Assembly: GCA_030345135.1 (NCBI GenBank)
Contig: CP128386.1
Span: forward strand, 4,756,548 to 4,820,547
Length of the DNA stretch: 64,000 nt
Origin: Chitinophagaceae bacterium DXS
GTDB taxonomy: Bacteria; Bacteroidota; Bacteroidia; Chitinophagales; Chitinophagaceae
Reading direction: 5' to 3'
Part shown: piece by piece, positions 6,305 to 15,719 of the stretch
Layout of the letters: each line of letters opens with the position of its first letter
How positions within the stretch are numbered: position 1 is the first letter of the stretch
Position numbers and translations under genes: made by a program
Notes under the pieces: generated by a model
The model's database searches: none
The model's input: only the letters and a program-made list of their open reading frames with translations
What the model was told of the DNA's origin: nothing

Positions 6305-9300
6305 ATGTTAAACAGAATTATTCATTTTTCCGTAAGGAATAAAATAGTTGTCGGACTAATGCTGCTCGGGTTAATTGTCTGGGGAAGCATTGTGGTTACC
6401 AGGCTTCCGATTGATGCAGTGCCTGATATTACAAACAACCAGGTAGTCATTATTACCACATCGCCAAGCCTTGGAGCAACTGATATAGAAAGGTTGATTA
6501 CAGTTCCCATTGAGCAGGCTACAAGAAACGTTCCTGGTATTATTGAACAAAGAAGTTTCTCACGTTTTGGGCTAAGTCTGGTGACAATAGTTTTTGACGA
6601 TGAAACTGATGTGTACTGGGCGAGGCAACAGGTAAGTGAAAGGCTGCTCAATGTACGCGATCAAATACCGCCGGGTACAGGCACACCCCAATTAGCGCCG
6701 GTTACCACGGGGCTGGGTGAAATATTTCAGTATGTAGTTAAAGCAAAACCCGGGTATGAAGGCAAATATGATCTTACAGAATTAAGAAGTATACAGGACT
6801 GGATTGTTAGGCGGCAGTTACTCGGTACTGAAGGCGTTGCGGATGTTAGCAGTTTCGGAGGTTTGCTAAAACAATATGAAGTGGCTATAAGCCCGGAAAA
6901 GTTAAGAAGCTTTCACTTAACCATTGGCGATGTATTTAATGCGTTGCAGAAAAATAATCAGAATGCCGGGGGAGCCTATATTGAAAAAGGACCTTCTGTT
7001 TTATTCATCCGCAGTGAAGGGCTTGTTCAAAACCTGGAAGACATTGGCAATATTGTAGTAAAACAATCAGCGTCCGGAGCGCCTGTATTAATTAATAATG
7101 TAGCGCAGGTAAAGATTGGTAGTGCCATTCGCTACGGTGCCATGGTCTATAACAGTGAAGGCGAGGTTTCCGGTGCAGTGGTGATGATGTTGAAGGGAGA
7201 GAACAGTAATAAAGTGATCAAGAACATCAAAGCCAAAATAAAAGATATTGAAAAGACATTGCCTGAAGGCGTTACTGTTGAAGCTTTTCTTGACAGGTCC
7301 AAAATGGTGAATAATGCAATCGGCACAGTGGAGCAGAATCTAACGGAGGGCGCACTTATAGTGGTCTTTGTGTTGGTTATCTTTCTGGGGAATTTACGTG
7401 CCGGTTTGTTGGTTGCTTCCGTTATTCCGTTGAGTATGCTCTTTGCATTTATCATGATGGATCTGTTCGGTGTAAGTGGCAACCTGATGAGTCTTGGTGC
7501 GCTTGACTTTGGTCTGCTTGTAGATGGTGCAGTAATTATTGTTGAAGCAGTGCTGCATAAACTACAGTATGACCGGATATACTCACATAAGCAGAGGCTG
7601 GATCAACAACAGATGAATGCCGAAGTGGAAGTGTCGTCCAAAAAGATGATGAACAGCGCTGTTTTTGGACAGATCATCATCCTGATTGTTTACCTGCCTA
7701 TTTTGACATTGCAAGGTATTGAGGGGAAAATGTTCAGGCCAATGGCGCAGACTGTTTCATTTGCCATTATCGGCGCATTCCTGCTTTCTCTTACCTATGT
7801 TCCCATGATGAGTTCATTGGTGCTAAGTAAAACAATCAATCACAAGCATAATCTGTCAGACAGAATCATCCATGGCTTGCAAAATCTATACAAGCCAATA
7901 TTGAAAAAAGCGCTTAGAATACCTGCGTACATTGTTATTGTTGCATTTGTTTTGTTTGCAGGAACGCTTTACCTGGCTACAACACTTGGCGGTGAATTTA
8001 TTCCGCAACTGGAGGAAGGTGATTTCGCTGTAGACACCAGGTTGCTTACAGGTTCGTCATTGACCAATACAGTTAATACCACTCAAAAAACGGCCAAAAT
8101 ACTTACAGATAACTTTCCGGAAATAGAGAAGGTGGTCACTAAAATTGGTAGTGGTGAAATTCCTACCGACCCGATGCCACTTGACGCTGCGGATATGATG
8201 GTAATACTTAAGCCAAAAAAGGAATGGACCAGCGCAAAGACATTCCCCGAACTGGCTAATAAAATGAGTGCCGCATTACAACAACAACCGGGTGTGGCAA
8301 CAGGCTTTCAGTTTCCCGTTCAAATGCGATTTAATGAGTTGATGACGGGGGCGCGGCAGGATGTGGTTTGTAAGATCTTTGGTGACGATCTTGATACACT
8401 TGCTTTATATGCAGCTAAGCTAAGCAGGCTGATTGGTTCAGTGGATGGTGCCAAGGATCTGTACACCGAAACGGTTACCGGCGTATCTCAAATGGTGATC
8501 ACTTATAACCGGATGGCAATAGCAAGGTATGGAGCGAATATTGGGGATATCAACAACACGATACAATCCGCCTATGCCGGAAACACAGCAGGACTGGTAT
8601 TCGAAGGTGATAAACGATTTGACCTTGTAATAAGAATGAATGAAGAACAGAAAAAAGATCTTGAAGAAATAGGCAGCTTGCTTGTTGGCCTTCCCGATGG
8701 CCAGCAGGTTCCTTTGAATGCACTTGCTACAGTTGAAATGAAAGAAGGTCCGTACCAGGTTCAACGTGAAGACGCACGGAGGCGTATTACTGTTGGCTTT
8801 AATGTTCGTGGGCGCGACGTACAAAGTATCGTTACTGAATTGCAAAAGAAGGTGGGTGAGCATATCAAATTTCCTGCGGGTTATTACATCACCTATGGTG
8901 GGCAATATGAAAATCTTCAGCATGCCACCAAACGGCTGGGCATTGCTGTACCTGTTGCGCTCGCACTTATCCTCTTTATGTTGTATTTCGCATTTCACAA
9001 AATATCCTATGGCTTGCTGATTTTTACTGCGATACCCTTATCCGCCGTGGGAGGTGTACTGGCGTTAATTCTGAGAGGTATGCCATTTAGTATTTCTGCG
9101 GGTGTGGGATTTATAGCCCTGTTTGGTGTGGCGGTATTAAACGGCATTGTTTTGATAACCGAAATGAACCGGCTGAAGAAAGATGGTTTAACTGATATAA
9201 AAGAAATTATTATGCAAGCGACAATCATAAGGCTGCGGCCCGTGTTGATGACAGCTGCTGTGGCGTCGCTGGGCTTTTTGCCGATGGCGTTAAGTCATGG

Positions 9301-10684
9301 AGCCGGCGCAGAAGTTCAACGCCCGCTGGCAACCGTTGTTATTGGCGGCCTTGTTTCTGCTACGCTGCTCACGTTATTTGTCTTGCCATCTTTGTATTTG
9401 CTGGTTGAAAGAAAAAAGACAAAGAAGAACATAAAGGCTGTGGCCGTTAGCACTATCCTGGTTCTTTGCCTCGCAATGCCATTTGGTTCAATGGCTCAAT
9501 CTGTAAAAAAGATCAGTCTTACAGATGCACTGTCTCTTGCTCAATCGCAAAACCTTAATTTAAGTGCAAGCAAATTGCAGCAGCGGTATTATGAAATATT
9601 GAAAACCTCCGCAGCAGATATTCCCAAAACACAGATCATCGGAGAGCTAGGAAATGTAAACAGCGGCACCTTTGATAACAAATTTACATTGTCGCAAAGC
9701 ATTGCTTTTCCCACAGTTTATAACAAACAAAAGCTGGTGCTGGAAGATGAATGGCAAAGTTCCAAACTGCAAACAGCTATTCAACAGGTGGCTATTTCGC
9801 GACTTGTAAAACAGGCTTATGTACAGCTTCAATATATTGGTGCAAGAGAGAAGCTCCTGGTAAATATTGACTCTGTATTATACAGGTATTTAAGTATTGC
9901 CAGGTTACGTCATGAAAAAGGCGAGGCCAATCTGCTTGAGAAAGCAACATTGGAAAATGATGTGGCTCAATTGGAAATGCAATTGAAAATGCTTAGAACA
10001 GATCAACAGTCTGCGCGTGCTCAGCTTGCGGTACTGGTAAACAGCACTGAATTATATGATGTTGCCGATACTTTAAGCGATAAGACTGTTTTATTTGATA
10101 CGTCTGCTTTACAAAATCATCCTTACCTGGCTTATTACAGACAGCAGCAACAATTGGTGCAGCATCAGACTGCTGCTGAAAAAGCAAAACTTTCCCCTGA
10201 TCTTATGCTGGGATACACCAATCAATCTTTTGTAGGTTGGCAGGCAGACAAGAATGGTAATGAGGTTTATTATGATGCAGGGAAAAGATTTTCTGCTGTG
10301 CAGGTTGGAGTGGGTGTGCCGTTGTTTAATAAGTTACAGAAAGCCCGCGTAAAGGCTTCGAAGCAACGTGAAGAAGTGGTGGAAACGCAATCGCAGATAG
10401 CATCACAAGAGTTGAGACTCGGACTATTGAAAAGTTTAAACGAGTACAATAAATATCGTGATGCGGTTGAATATTACCGGTCCAGTGCACTTCCGCAAAG
10501 CGATATTATTATGCGTACAGCTAACCTGCAATACAAAAACGGCGAGATTAATTACATTGAATGGGGAGCACTCATTAATAATGCCATCAGGTTACAGGGA
10601 CAGTATGTGGATGTGTTGAGAGATTTAAACAATACAGCAACAGAACTGGAATACCTGTTACAGAACACCGGTTCCGCGCAATAA
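6305..10684 (+). CDS. cusA: CusA/CzcA heavy-metal RND pump fused to a TolC-like outer-membrane factor
   Basis: 1459 residues. Residues 1 to about 1035 are a complete heavy-metal RND transporter: LPIDAVPDITNNQV at the N-terminus, two periplasmic lobes, and DFGLLVDGAVIIVEA (about 399-413) carrying the transmembrane Asp residues of the proton relay. MRFNELMTGARQD is a porter-domain motif of the family. Residues about 1070-1459 match the outer-membrane efflux (TolC/OEP) family, starting KISLTDALSLAQSQNLNL and rich in long coiled-coil helices. Between them, residues 1043-1065 look like an internal signal peptide ending SMAQ. It exports monovalent or divalent cations (Cu, Ag, Co, Zn or Cd; not resolved). 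The adaptor gene follows 52 bp later. Confidence 0.93.
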   Translation: MLNRIIHFSVRNKIVVGLMLLGLIVWGSIVVTRLPIDAVPDITNNQVVIITTSPSLGATDIERLITVPIEQATRNVPGIIEQRSFSRFGLSLVTIVFDDETDVYWARQQVSERLLNVRDQIPPGTGTPQLAPVTTGLGEIFQYVVKAKPGYEGKYDLTELRSIQDWIVRRQLLGTEGVADVSSFGGLLKQYEVAISPEKLRSFHLTIGDVFNALQKNNQNAGGAYIEKGPSVLFIRSEGLVQNLEDIGNIVVKQSASGAPVLINNVAQVKIGSAIRYGAMVYNSEGEVSGAVVMMLKGENSNKVIKNIKAKIKDIEKTLPEGVTVEAFLDRSKMVNNAIGTVEQNLTEGALIVVFVLVIFLGNLRAGLLVASVIPLSMLFAFIMMDLFGVSGNLMSLGALDFGLLVDGAVIIVEAVLHKLQYDRIYSHKQRLDQQQMNAEVEVSSKKMMNSAVFGQIIILIVYLPILTLQGIEGKMFRPMAQTVSFAIIGAFLLSLTYVPMMSSLVLSKTINHKHNLSDRIIHGLQNLYKPILKKALRIPAYIVIVAFVLFAGTLYLATTLGGEFIPQLEEGDFAVDTRLLTGSSLTNTVNTTQKTAKILTDNFPEIEKVVTKIGSGEIPTDPMPLDAADMMVILKPKKEWTSAKTFPELANKMSAALQQQPGVATGFQFPVQMRFNELMTGARQDVVCKIFGDDLDTLALYAAKLSRLIGSVDGAKDLYTETVTGVSQMVITYNRMAIARYGANIGDINNTIQSAYAGNTAGLVFEGDKRFDLVIRMNEEQKKDLEEIGSLLVGLPDGQQVPLNALATVEMKEGPYQVQREDARRRITVGFNVRGRDVQSIVTELQKKVGEHIKFPAGYYITYGGQYENLQHATKRLGIAVPVALALILFMLYFAFHKISYGLLIFTAIPLSAVGGVLALILRGMPFSISAGVGFIALFGVAVLNGIVLITEMNRLKKDGLTDIKEIIMQATIIRLRPVLMTAAVASLGFLPMALSHGAGAEVQRPLATVVIGGLVSATLLTLFVLPSLYLLVERKKTKKNIKAVAVSTILVLCLAMPFGSMAQSVKKISLTDALSLAQSQNLNLSASKLQQRYYEILKTSAADIPKTQIIGELGNVNSGTFDNKFTLSQSIAFPTVYNKQKLVLEDEWQSSKLQTAIQQVAISRLVKQAYVQLQYIGAREKLLVNIDSVLYRYLSIARLRHEKGEANLLEKATLENDVAQLEMQLKMLRTDQQSARAQLAVLVNSTELYDVADTLSDKTVLFDTSALQNHPYLAYYRQQQQLVQHQTAAEKAKLSPDLMLGYTNQSFVGWQADKNGNEVYYDAGKRFSAVQVGVGVPLFNKLQKARVKASKQREEVVETQSQIASQELRLGLLKSLNEYNKYRDAVEYYRSSALPQSDIIMRTANLQYKNGEINYIEWGALINNAIRLQGQYVDVLRDLNNTATELEYLLQNTGSAQ

Positions 10685-10736
10685 ATTTTTAATGCAACCT
10701 AAATAGTCATCGGGTTTATAGTTTAATAATTGTATT

Positions 10737-11876
10737 ATGAAAGTGATCATTAAATATATTTTAACTGCAGTTGTATTAACTGCAGTATCCTGCAAAAACG
10801 CCGCTGTAAAAGAGGAAGAAAGGCCCAGGCCGGCAAATGATTCTACTGTTACTTTAAATGCCGCTCAATTAAAAAATGCAGGCATAAAAACCGGGAGTGT
10901 TACAATGCAGAACTTACGTGCCACAATCAGGGTAAACGGAGCCGTTGACGTGCCCCCGCAAAGTATGGTAAGCATAAGTTTTCCTTTGGGAGGCTATCTG
11001 AAGTCAACGTCGCTTTTACCAGGATCGAGTGTGAGAAAGGGCGAAGTGATTGCAATAATGGAAGATCAGAATTATGTTCAGTTACAGCAGGATTACCTGA
11101 CTGCAAAGGCGAAAATGGAGTTTCTTCAGACGGACATGCAACGTCAGAAAGAGTTGAGTGAAGCCGACGCAACAAGCAAGAAAAATTATCAGCTTGTATT
11201 GAGTGATTATAAAACTCAGCAGGTGTTGTTGAAATCACTCGAGGAAAAATTGCGGATTATTGAGATCAATCCCGCCAGGCTGAACGTACAGAACATTTCA
11301 AGGGATGTGCCTGTTTATTCCCCGATCAATGGTTATGTAACAAAGGTGAATGTAAACATTGGCAAATATGTGAACCCTTCGGACGTTTTGTTTGAATTGG
11401 TTGATCCTGATGATATCCACGCGTCCATCACTGTCTTTGAAAAAGACATCAATTATTTTAAGAAAGGGATGAAAGGAAAAGTTTCTTTGGTGGATGATCC
11501 GGCGAAGACTTATGATGTAGATGTAATTCTTGTAACAAAAAACATTAATGACAATAGAAGCGGGCTGGTGCATTGTCATTTTGATAACCCAATTCATGAG
11601 CTGCTGCCAGGCATGTTTCTCAACGGAGTGTTTGAGTTGGATAACAAAAAGGTGCAGGCCGTTACAGAGGAATCAGTAGTGCGGTATCATGGTAAGGATT
11701 ATCTTTTTGCTGCCAAAGATTCCAACGTCTTTGTAATGATGCCCGTGCAAACAGGCAACAGAGAGAACGGCTATGTAGAATTGATACAGGATGGCCGCGA
11801 CTGGACAAACACACCTATTGTTACCGGCGGGGCCTATGCGTTGCTTTCCAGCCTGAAAAACAGGATGGAAGAGTAA
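10737..11876 (+). CDS. cusB: RND efflux periplasmic adaptor (CusB/CzcB family)
   Basis: 379 residues with a lipoprotein signal ending LTAVSC (Cys19), so it is anchored in a membrane facing the periplasm. The lipoyl/barrel-sandwich half-motifs flank a helical hairpin (about residues 115-175): SLLPGSSVRKGEVIAIMED, then VYSPINGYVTKVNVNIGKYV. A beta-barrel with DPDDIHASITVFEKD follows. It bridges the CusA pump to the outer-membrane channel, here supplied by the C-terminal domain of the same CusA chain. It is co-directional with cusA (52-bp gap), so one operon is likely. No His-rich metal-binding N-terminus is visible. Confidence 0.92.
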   Translation: MKVIIKYILTAVVLTAVSCKNAAVKEEERPRPANDSTVTLNAAQLKNAGIKTGSVTMQNLRATIRVNGAVDVPPQSMVSISFPLGGYLKSTSLLPGSSVRKGEVIAIMEDQNYVQLQQDYLTAKAKMEFLQTDMQRQKELSEADATSKKNYQLVLSDYKTQQVLLKSLEEKLRIIEINPARLNVQNISRDVPVYSPINGYVTKVNVNIGKYVNPSDVLFELVDPDDIHASITVFEKDINYFKKGMKGKVSLVDDPAKTYDVDVILVTKNINDNRSGLVHCHFDNPIHELLPGMFLNGVFELDNKKVQAVTEESVVRYHGKDYLFAAKDSNVFVMMPVQTGNRENGYVELIQDGRDWTNTPIVTGGAYALLSSLKNRMEE

Positions 11877-12229
11877 ATTAATTGACAATGGAGAATCGAT
11901 AATTGAAAATGACCGGTGAATGCGCAGACGTACAAATGTGCAGATGTGCGAATGAGTAAATGTGCGAATGTGCAAATGGCTAGAGGAATTGACAATTGAA
12001 AATGGGTTGATGTGCGAATGTGCAGATGTGCAAATGACTAATGAATTGAAAATTGACAATTGACAATTGAAAATGGGTGGATGTGCGAATGAGTAAATGT
12101 GCGAATGTGCAAATGACTACATGTTAATCGTCACCAGGACAGCGATGAGGGCCAAATATTCGCACATTTACTCATTCGCACATTTGCACATCCCGCCGTC
12201 ATTGTCAATTTTCAACTTTCCATTTTCAA
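11877..12229. repeat. Mirror-image word array between convergent genes
   Basis: The whole 353-bp spacer is made of AATTGAAAATG/GACAATTGA words followed by GATGTGCGAATGTGCAAATG words. They run in plus orientation from the cusB stop and in inverted orientation from about 12155 to the stop of the convergent gene. A perfect 25-bp inverted repeat is present (12082-12106 with 12158-12182, 51-nt loop, both built of TGTGCGAATGAGTAAATG). Outside these arms the AATTGAAAATG words are also inverted with respect to each other. No gene is present. Confidence 0.75.
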
Positions 12230-13426
12230 TTAAACTTCGAAGTAGGCCATCGTTCCGCCCACCCAGGTCTTATCAGCATTGTAACGTACACCGATCATTT
12301 TTCCTTTGCTTAGGCGGGCGAGATTTTGTGTGGCAATGGGCCTCGCCGCTCCATCTTTCCAGAAATAGAAGATCCTGATCTCTGCTTTTGCGGGTATATC
12401 CGGGGTTTGGATGATGTCTGCATATTTAACCTTGCGTTGTAAGATCCAATTGTGAGGATCGGTTATATGATCAATGTCTTTAGGTGTGACATCTATTACT
12501 ACTCCTTGTCCTGCGAAAGAGAATAACGGCTTTAATACGTAATTTTCAAGATCATCCGGGATTGTTTTAACATCGCTTAAGAACTTTGTTTCCGGCACAT
12601 AAGGATGTTGTATAAAGGGAAGCGTGTATTTACTAATGCGGTAAAACCAGTTAGGATGGGGTACCCATTCAACATCGTTTTTTTCGAAAAAGATCCTTCC
12701 TTTTTCTTTTACGCCGGCTGGTTGTTGATTCAGTTCGTCAAAAATAACGCGGTTATAAATCCGTTTTATTTCTATCAACTTGTCATCTTTTTCATAATAC
12801 AGTTTGTTGCCTTGTTTTTGCAATTCTGTGAGACAAACAATTGGAATGCCCAGGTAATCATGTGTGCAGTAGAAATCAATCCGCGTTTTCTGCTTATGCG
12901 GAAACAGCTCCAGTAAAACAACATTTTCTGCATTGCAGTCTCCAACAATTATTTCTTTGAGAAGCTGCAGATAAGTTTCTTTCGTAAATCCATTCAGGTA
13001 TACAGAATAATTGTCCGGTATTGAAAAATGTTTTCTGGCCATTTCGTCAAAGAAAACATGAAAGGCAAACAGGGTAGGGAATCCCTGCATTTCAACCAGC
13101 TGCGGCTCCGGTTCACCTTTTTCATTTTCACAAATCCCAAAGTCAAAGGCTATAAAATGTGAATGACCGTTCTCGTCGGGAACCGATATGTTTTCAGGCA
13201 CAGCTTTGCTTGTCATTTCCTTAAAATCCGGACGGGTAATCACATCAACAATGCTTTCGCAGGCAGAGAGCATTTTATCCCTGAAAGATTTATCGATAAA
13301 TATGGGTGTTTCCGCTACTCTGAATTCAATAGCTCCGGGATGTCTTGATTCCAGATCTTCTAAATATGCTTTATATTTTTCCGGGGTAAAATGTTCATTG
13401 AACCATTTACGCATTGCTGCAACCAT
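12230..13426 (-). CDS. ATP-grasp-like ligase of unknown substrate
   Basis: 398 residues, no signal peptide. The C-terminal half has ATP-grasp-like features: YVLKPLFSFAGQGVVIDV (296-313) looks like the nucleotide-binding Lys299 plus glycine-rich loop, WILQRKVKY (327-335) like the hinge, and AEIRIFYFWKDG (348-359) with Arg351 like the substrate/metal region. FDFGICENEKG and QLVEMQGFP lie near 95-116. The overall order suggests the circularly permuted ATP-grasp group (glutathionylspermidine-synthetase-like), but I cannot confirm this. A glutamine-amidotransferase-like gene lies upstream on the same strand (427 bp away), suggesting an amide-bond-forming system. The stop codon runs straight into the 3' repeat array. 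Confidence 0.6.
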   Translation of the reverse strand: MVAAMRKWFNEHFTPEKYKAYLEDLESRHPGAIEFRVAETPIFIDKSFRDKMLSACESIVDVITRPDFKEMTSKAVPENISVPDENGHSHFIAFDFGICENEKGEPEPQLVEMQGFPTLFAFHVFFDEMARKHFSIPDNYSVYLNGFTKETYLQLLKEIIVGDCNAENVVLLELFPHKQKTRIDFYCTHDYLGIPIVCLTELQKQGNKLYYEKDDKLIEIKRIYNRVIFDELNQQPAGVKEKGRIFFEKNDVEWVPHPNWFYRISKYTLPFIQHPYVPETKFLSDVKTIPDDLENYVLKPLFSFAGQGVVIDVTPKDIDHITDPHNWILQRKVKYADIIQTPDIPAKAEIRIFYFWKDGAARPIATQNLARLSKGKMIGVRYNADKTWVGGTMAYFEV

Positions 13427-13852
13427 GCCTGATTTTTTTTTAAAAATAGCTAAAGAAAATGAGTTGATAAAAGGAGAACAAATGTTGACTGCGAATGGAT
13501 GTTTAAAAAAAGGTAGTGTAGAAACACCACCTCCTTTCGATTGCTTGCCTAAAATAAGTCGGGTAAACCAAACCCCACTAAAAAAAATTATAATGACTGT
13601 GTGTTATGTTCTGTTTTAAATATCCTACAAATTTAGTAGACTATTTGAATTATCCAAATAATTTTATTATATGAGCCGAATGAATTACTGTATGGTATGG
13701 AAAAGGCTTTTTTGCGTTTGAACCGCCGGTTAGTTATTAGTTAATAGCAACCTGGTAGAAGGCGAGTTGGGAGAGTTTACTCAAGGCGCAAGTTCGGGGT
13801 ATAGAATTCAGTCATTCGTAAAAAACAATATACGAATGACTGAGTTATTTTT
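13427..13852. other. 426-bp spacer without a gene
   Basis: It lies between two minus-strand genes. It contains an imperfect hairpin GGTAGTGT-AGAA-ACACCACC (about 13513-13532), an AT-rich stretch at 13620-13675 that could hold the promoter of the ATP-grasp gene, and the strong hairpin at 13809-13842. No credible ORF is seen. Confidence 0.5.
13809..13850. terminator. Hairpin at the 3' end of the amidotransferase gene
   Basis: CAGTCATTCGTA (13809-13820) pairs perfectly with TACGAATGACTG (13831-13842). The T-run (13846-13853) is on the plus strand, although the adjacent gene is on the minus strand. It may therefore work in both directions or act as an mRNA-end stem. Confidence 0.5.
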
Positions 13853-14668
13853 TTATTGAAGTTCTGCAACAGACATCGTAAGAAAATTTGGCAACACATG
13901 ATTGTGCGTCCATGTAATTTTATCGGGATCGTTCAAATGATCAATCATGCTGCTCCATTTATCGCGACCGTGGCTATTGATTATCACCGTCTTCTTGTCT
14001 TCACGCTGGAGGTACATACTCATTCCGGTTGCATCCGCTTCAGGATGAAACTGGGTGCCGATAAAATGAGGGGTAAAGCGAACAGCCATCACCGCCCTTT
14101 CATAAGGAACATGCGGCCTGTTCTTTTCAATGGTGAGTATTTTCCCGCCTAGTTTTTTAAGTCTTTCATGGTTTGGTTTTACTACCTGGTAGTCCCTGCT
14201 GTCAACTGCATAAAAGGGGTCCCGTAACCCGTCGAAAACAGGTTCCTTAGATCCATCTTTAAGCATGTGTACCGGGAAAATGCCAAACGCAGTTGAATTT
14301 CTTTTGCAAACATCAGCAATATTAAAATAGCGACATGCTAACTGAAAACTGTGGCAAATGAAAAATACGTTCTTCCTGGGATGATTGCCCGGCTGCGAAT
14401 TCCAGTTCTCAACTTCTTTGATCCAGTCGAAATACTTGTTTTCCCATTCAGAATTTTCGCTTTCAAGCGGAGAGCCGGGACCGCCACTGGAAATATAGAT
14501 ATCATATGATAGATCAGGAAGCTGCAGGAGACGACGTACTTCAAATTCTTCTAAGGTAACGTCGACGTTTTGATCCATGCTCCATTGCGCAATTATCTCA
14601 CGCAGACACCTCATGCCCTGGTTTGGCAGACCATCATTCATGTCCAGTATCGCAATTCTAATGTTCAT
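13853..14668 (-). CDS. Class I glutamine amidotransferase-like protein
   Basis: 271 residues with the full triad arrangement of a class I GATase: oxyanion-strand motif SGGPGSP (61-67), nucleophile elbow FFICHSFQLA (103-111) with Cys105, and QFHPEAD (206-212) with His208 and Glu210. The elbow differs from the usual GxCxGxQ (it has CHSFQ), so ammonia release from glutamine is likely but not certain. No synthetase domain is fused. Its natural partner may be the ATP-grasp-like protein encoded next on the same strand. Cytosolic, no signal peptide. I could not assign a pathway; the usual trp, pab, gua, car and pyr partners are absent. Confidence 0.75.
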   Translation of the reverse strand: MNIRIAILDMNDGLPNQGMRCLREIIAQWSMDQNVDVTLEEFEVRRLLQLPDLSYDIYISSGGPGSPLESENSEWENKYFDWIKEVENWNSQPGNHPRKNVFFICHSFQLACRYFNIADVCKRNSTAFGIFPVHMLKDGSKEPVFDGLRDPFYAVDSRDYQVVKPNHERLKKLGGKILTIEKNRPHVPYERAVMAVRFTPHFIGTQFHPEADATGMSMYLQREDKKTVIINSHGRDKWSSMIDHLNDPDKITWTHNHVLPNFLTMSVAELQ

Positions 14669-14906
14669 CTTTTCTGCGGATATTAAACCGCAAATGTACT
14701 TAGTTTTCGCTAAACGCCCGGAGCCGCTGGCTTTGATGCTCGCGGGAAGCTGTTTATGAATTAATTATTGATTAGATTTTAAATGATATATTGAGGCTGA
14801 TTTTATTTTACCCTCAATTATTCCGGCTGCGTCTCACCGTTTTGCGTGTAATCATATTGCTGAATGGTAACAACGAATAGTATAACTTGCCTTATAAATT
14901 TTGAAA

Positions 14907-15464
14907 ATGGCGACAACCTATTGCTCATATGTTACAACTGTGAATGGAGACAATGTTCATAAACTCTATCACGATAATGAATATGGATTTCCCTTAAAAA
15001 ATGATAATGACCTTTTTGCACGCCTTGTGTTAGAGATTAATCAGGCTGGTTTAAGCTGGGAAACCATTCTTAAAAAGAAAGATAATTTCTTCAAAGCCTT
15101 TGATGATTTTGATGTGAAAAAAGTTGCCCGCTATACGCCTGCAAAAGTGGAGAAGTTGTTACAGGATGCAGGCATCATTCGAAACAGGTTAAAAATTAAT
15201 GCTGCCATCGAAAATGCAAAGAAAATTATTGAGATTCAAAATGAGCATGGCTCTTTTGAAAACTGGCTGAATAAACATCATCCGCTTACAAAAGAAGAAT
15301 GGGTAAAATTGTTTAAAAAGAATTTCCGGTTCACCGGCGGTGAAATTGTTAATGAATTTTTGATGAGTACCGGATATTTACCCGGCGCACATACACTGGA
15401 TTGCCCGGTGTATAAGAAAATTGCGAAATTAAAGCCGATGTGGATGAAGGGAGAGAAGTTGTAA
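14907..15464 (+). CDS. tag: DNA-3-methyladenine glycosylase I
   Basis: 185 residues from ATG 14907, preferred over an in-frame TTG at 14901. The Tag family removes 3-methyladenine from alkylated DNA in base-excision repair. The zinc site is intact: Cys6 and His18 at the N-terminus, His162 and Cys166 in GAHTLDCPVYKK at the C-terminus. The base-recognition Glu43 and Trp51 lie in LEINQAGLSWETIL, spaced as in E. coli Tag. It is monocistronic, and the downstream spacer is a TACGT-word array shared with the convergent transporter gene. Confidence 0.94.
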   Translation: MATTYCSYVTTVNGDNVHKLYHDNEYGFPLKNDNDLFARLVLEINQAGLSWETILKKKDNFFKAFDDFDVKKVARYTPAKVEKLLQDAGIIRNRLKINAAIENAKKIIEIQNEHGSFENWLNKHHPLTKEEWVKLFKKNFRFTGGEIVNEFLMSTGYLPGAHTLDCPVYKKIAKLKPMWMKGEKL

Positions 15465-15719
15465 GTTTTTACGTGGTACGTTATACGTTTTACGTGGTAC
15501 GTTATACATTTATTGGAGCGGAGTGTGTTGTAAGTTATACGTTTTACGTTGTACGTATATCAAAGCGGAGAGAAGCTGTAAGTTGTACGTGGCACGTTAT
15601 ACGTTTATTGAAACGAAAGAGGGTCGGCATATAATGAATAAAGAAAGTTGTAAGTTATACGTCAACATCAAACCTTTTCAGTCTAAAACGTACAACGTAT
15701 AACTTACAACGTACAACTC
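15465..15719. repeat. TACGT-word array between convergent genes
   Basis: TACGTGGTACGTTATACGTT words run in plus orientation from the tag stop. From about 15684 the words are inverted (ACGTACAACGTATAACTTAC) up to the stop of the convergent transporter. A perfect 16-bp inverted repeat, GTTGTAAGTTATACGT, lies at 15648-15663 and 15695-15710. The spacer contains no gene. Confidence 0.7.

Noticed and set aside
8438-8998. 186-codon minus-strand ORF inside cusA
   Set aside because: It is fully antisense to conserved RND sequence and shows no domain.
11877-12229. Short regularly spaced repeats suggestive of a CRISPR array
   Set aside because: Units are 8-20 bp and degenerate, there are no unique spacers of 30-40 bp, and no cas genes are nearby.
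15440-15634. ORF in the TACGT array after tag
   Set aside because: The translated residues (repeats of YTFYVVR) simply mirror the DNA words.
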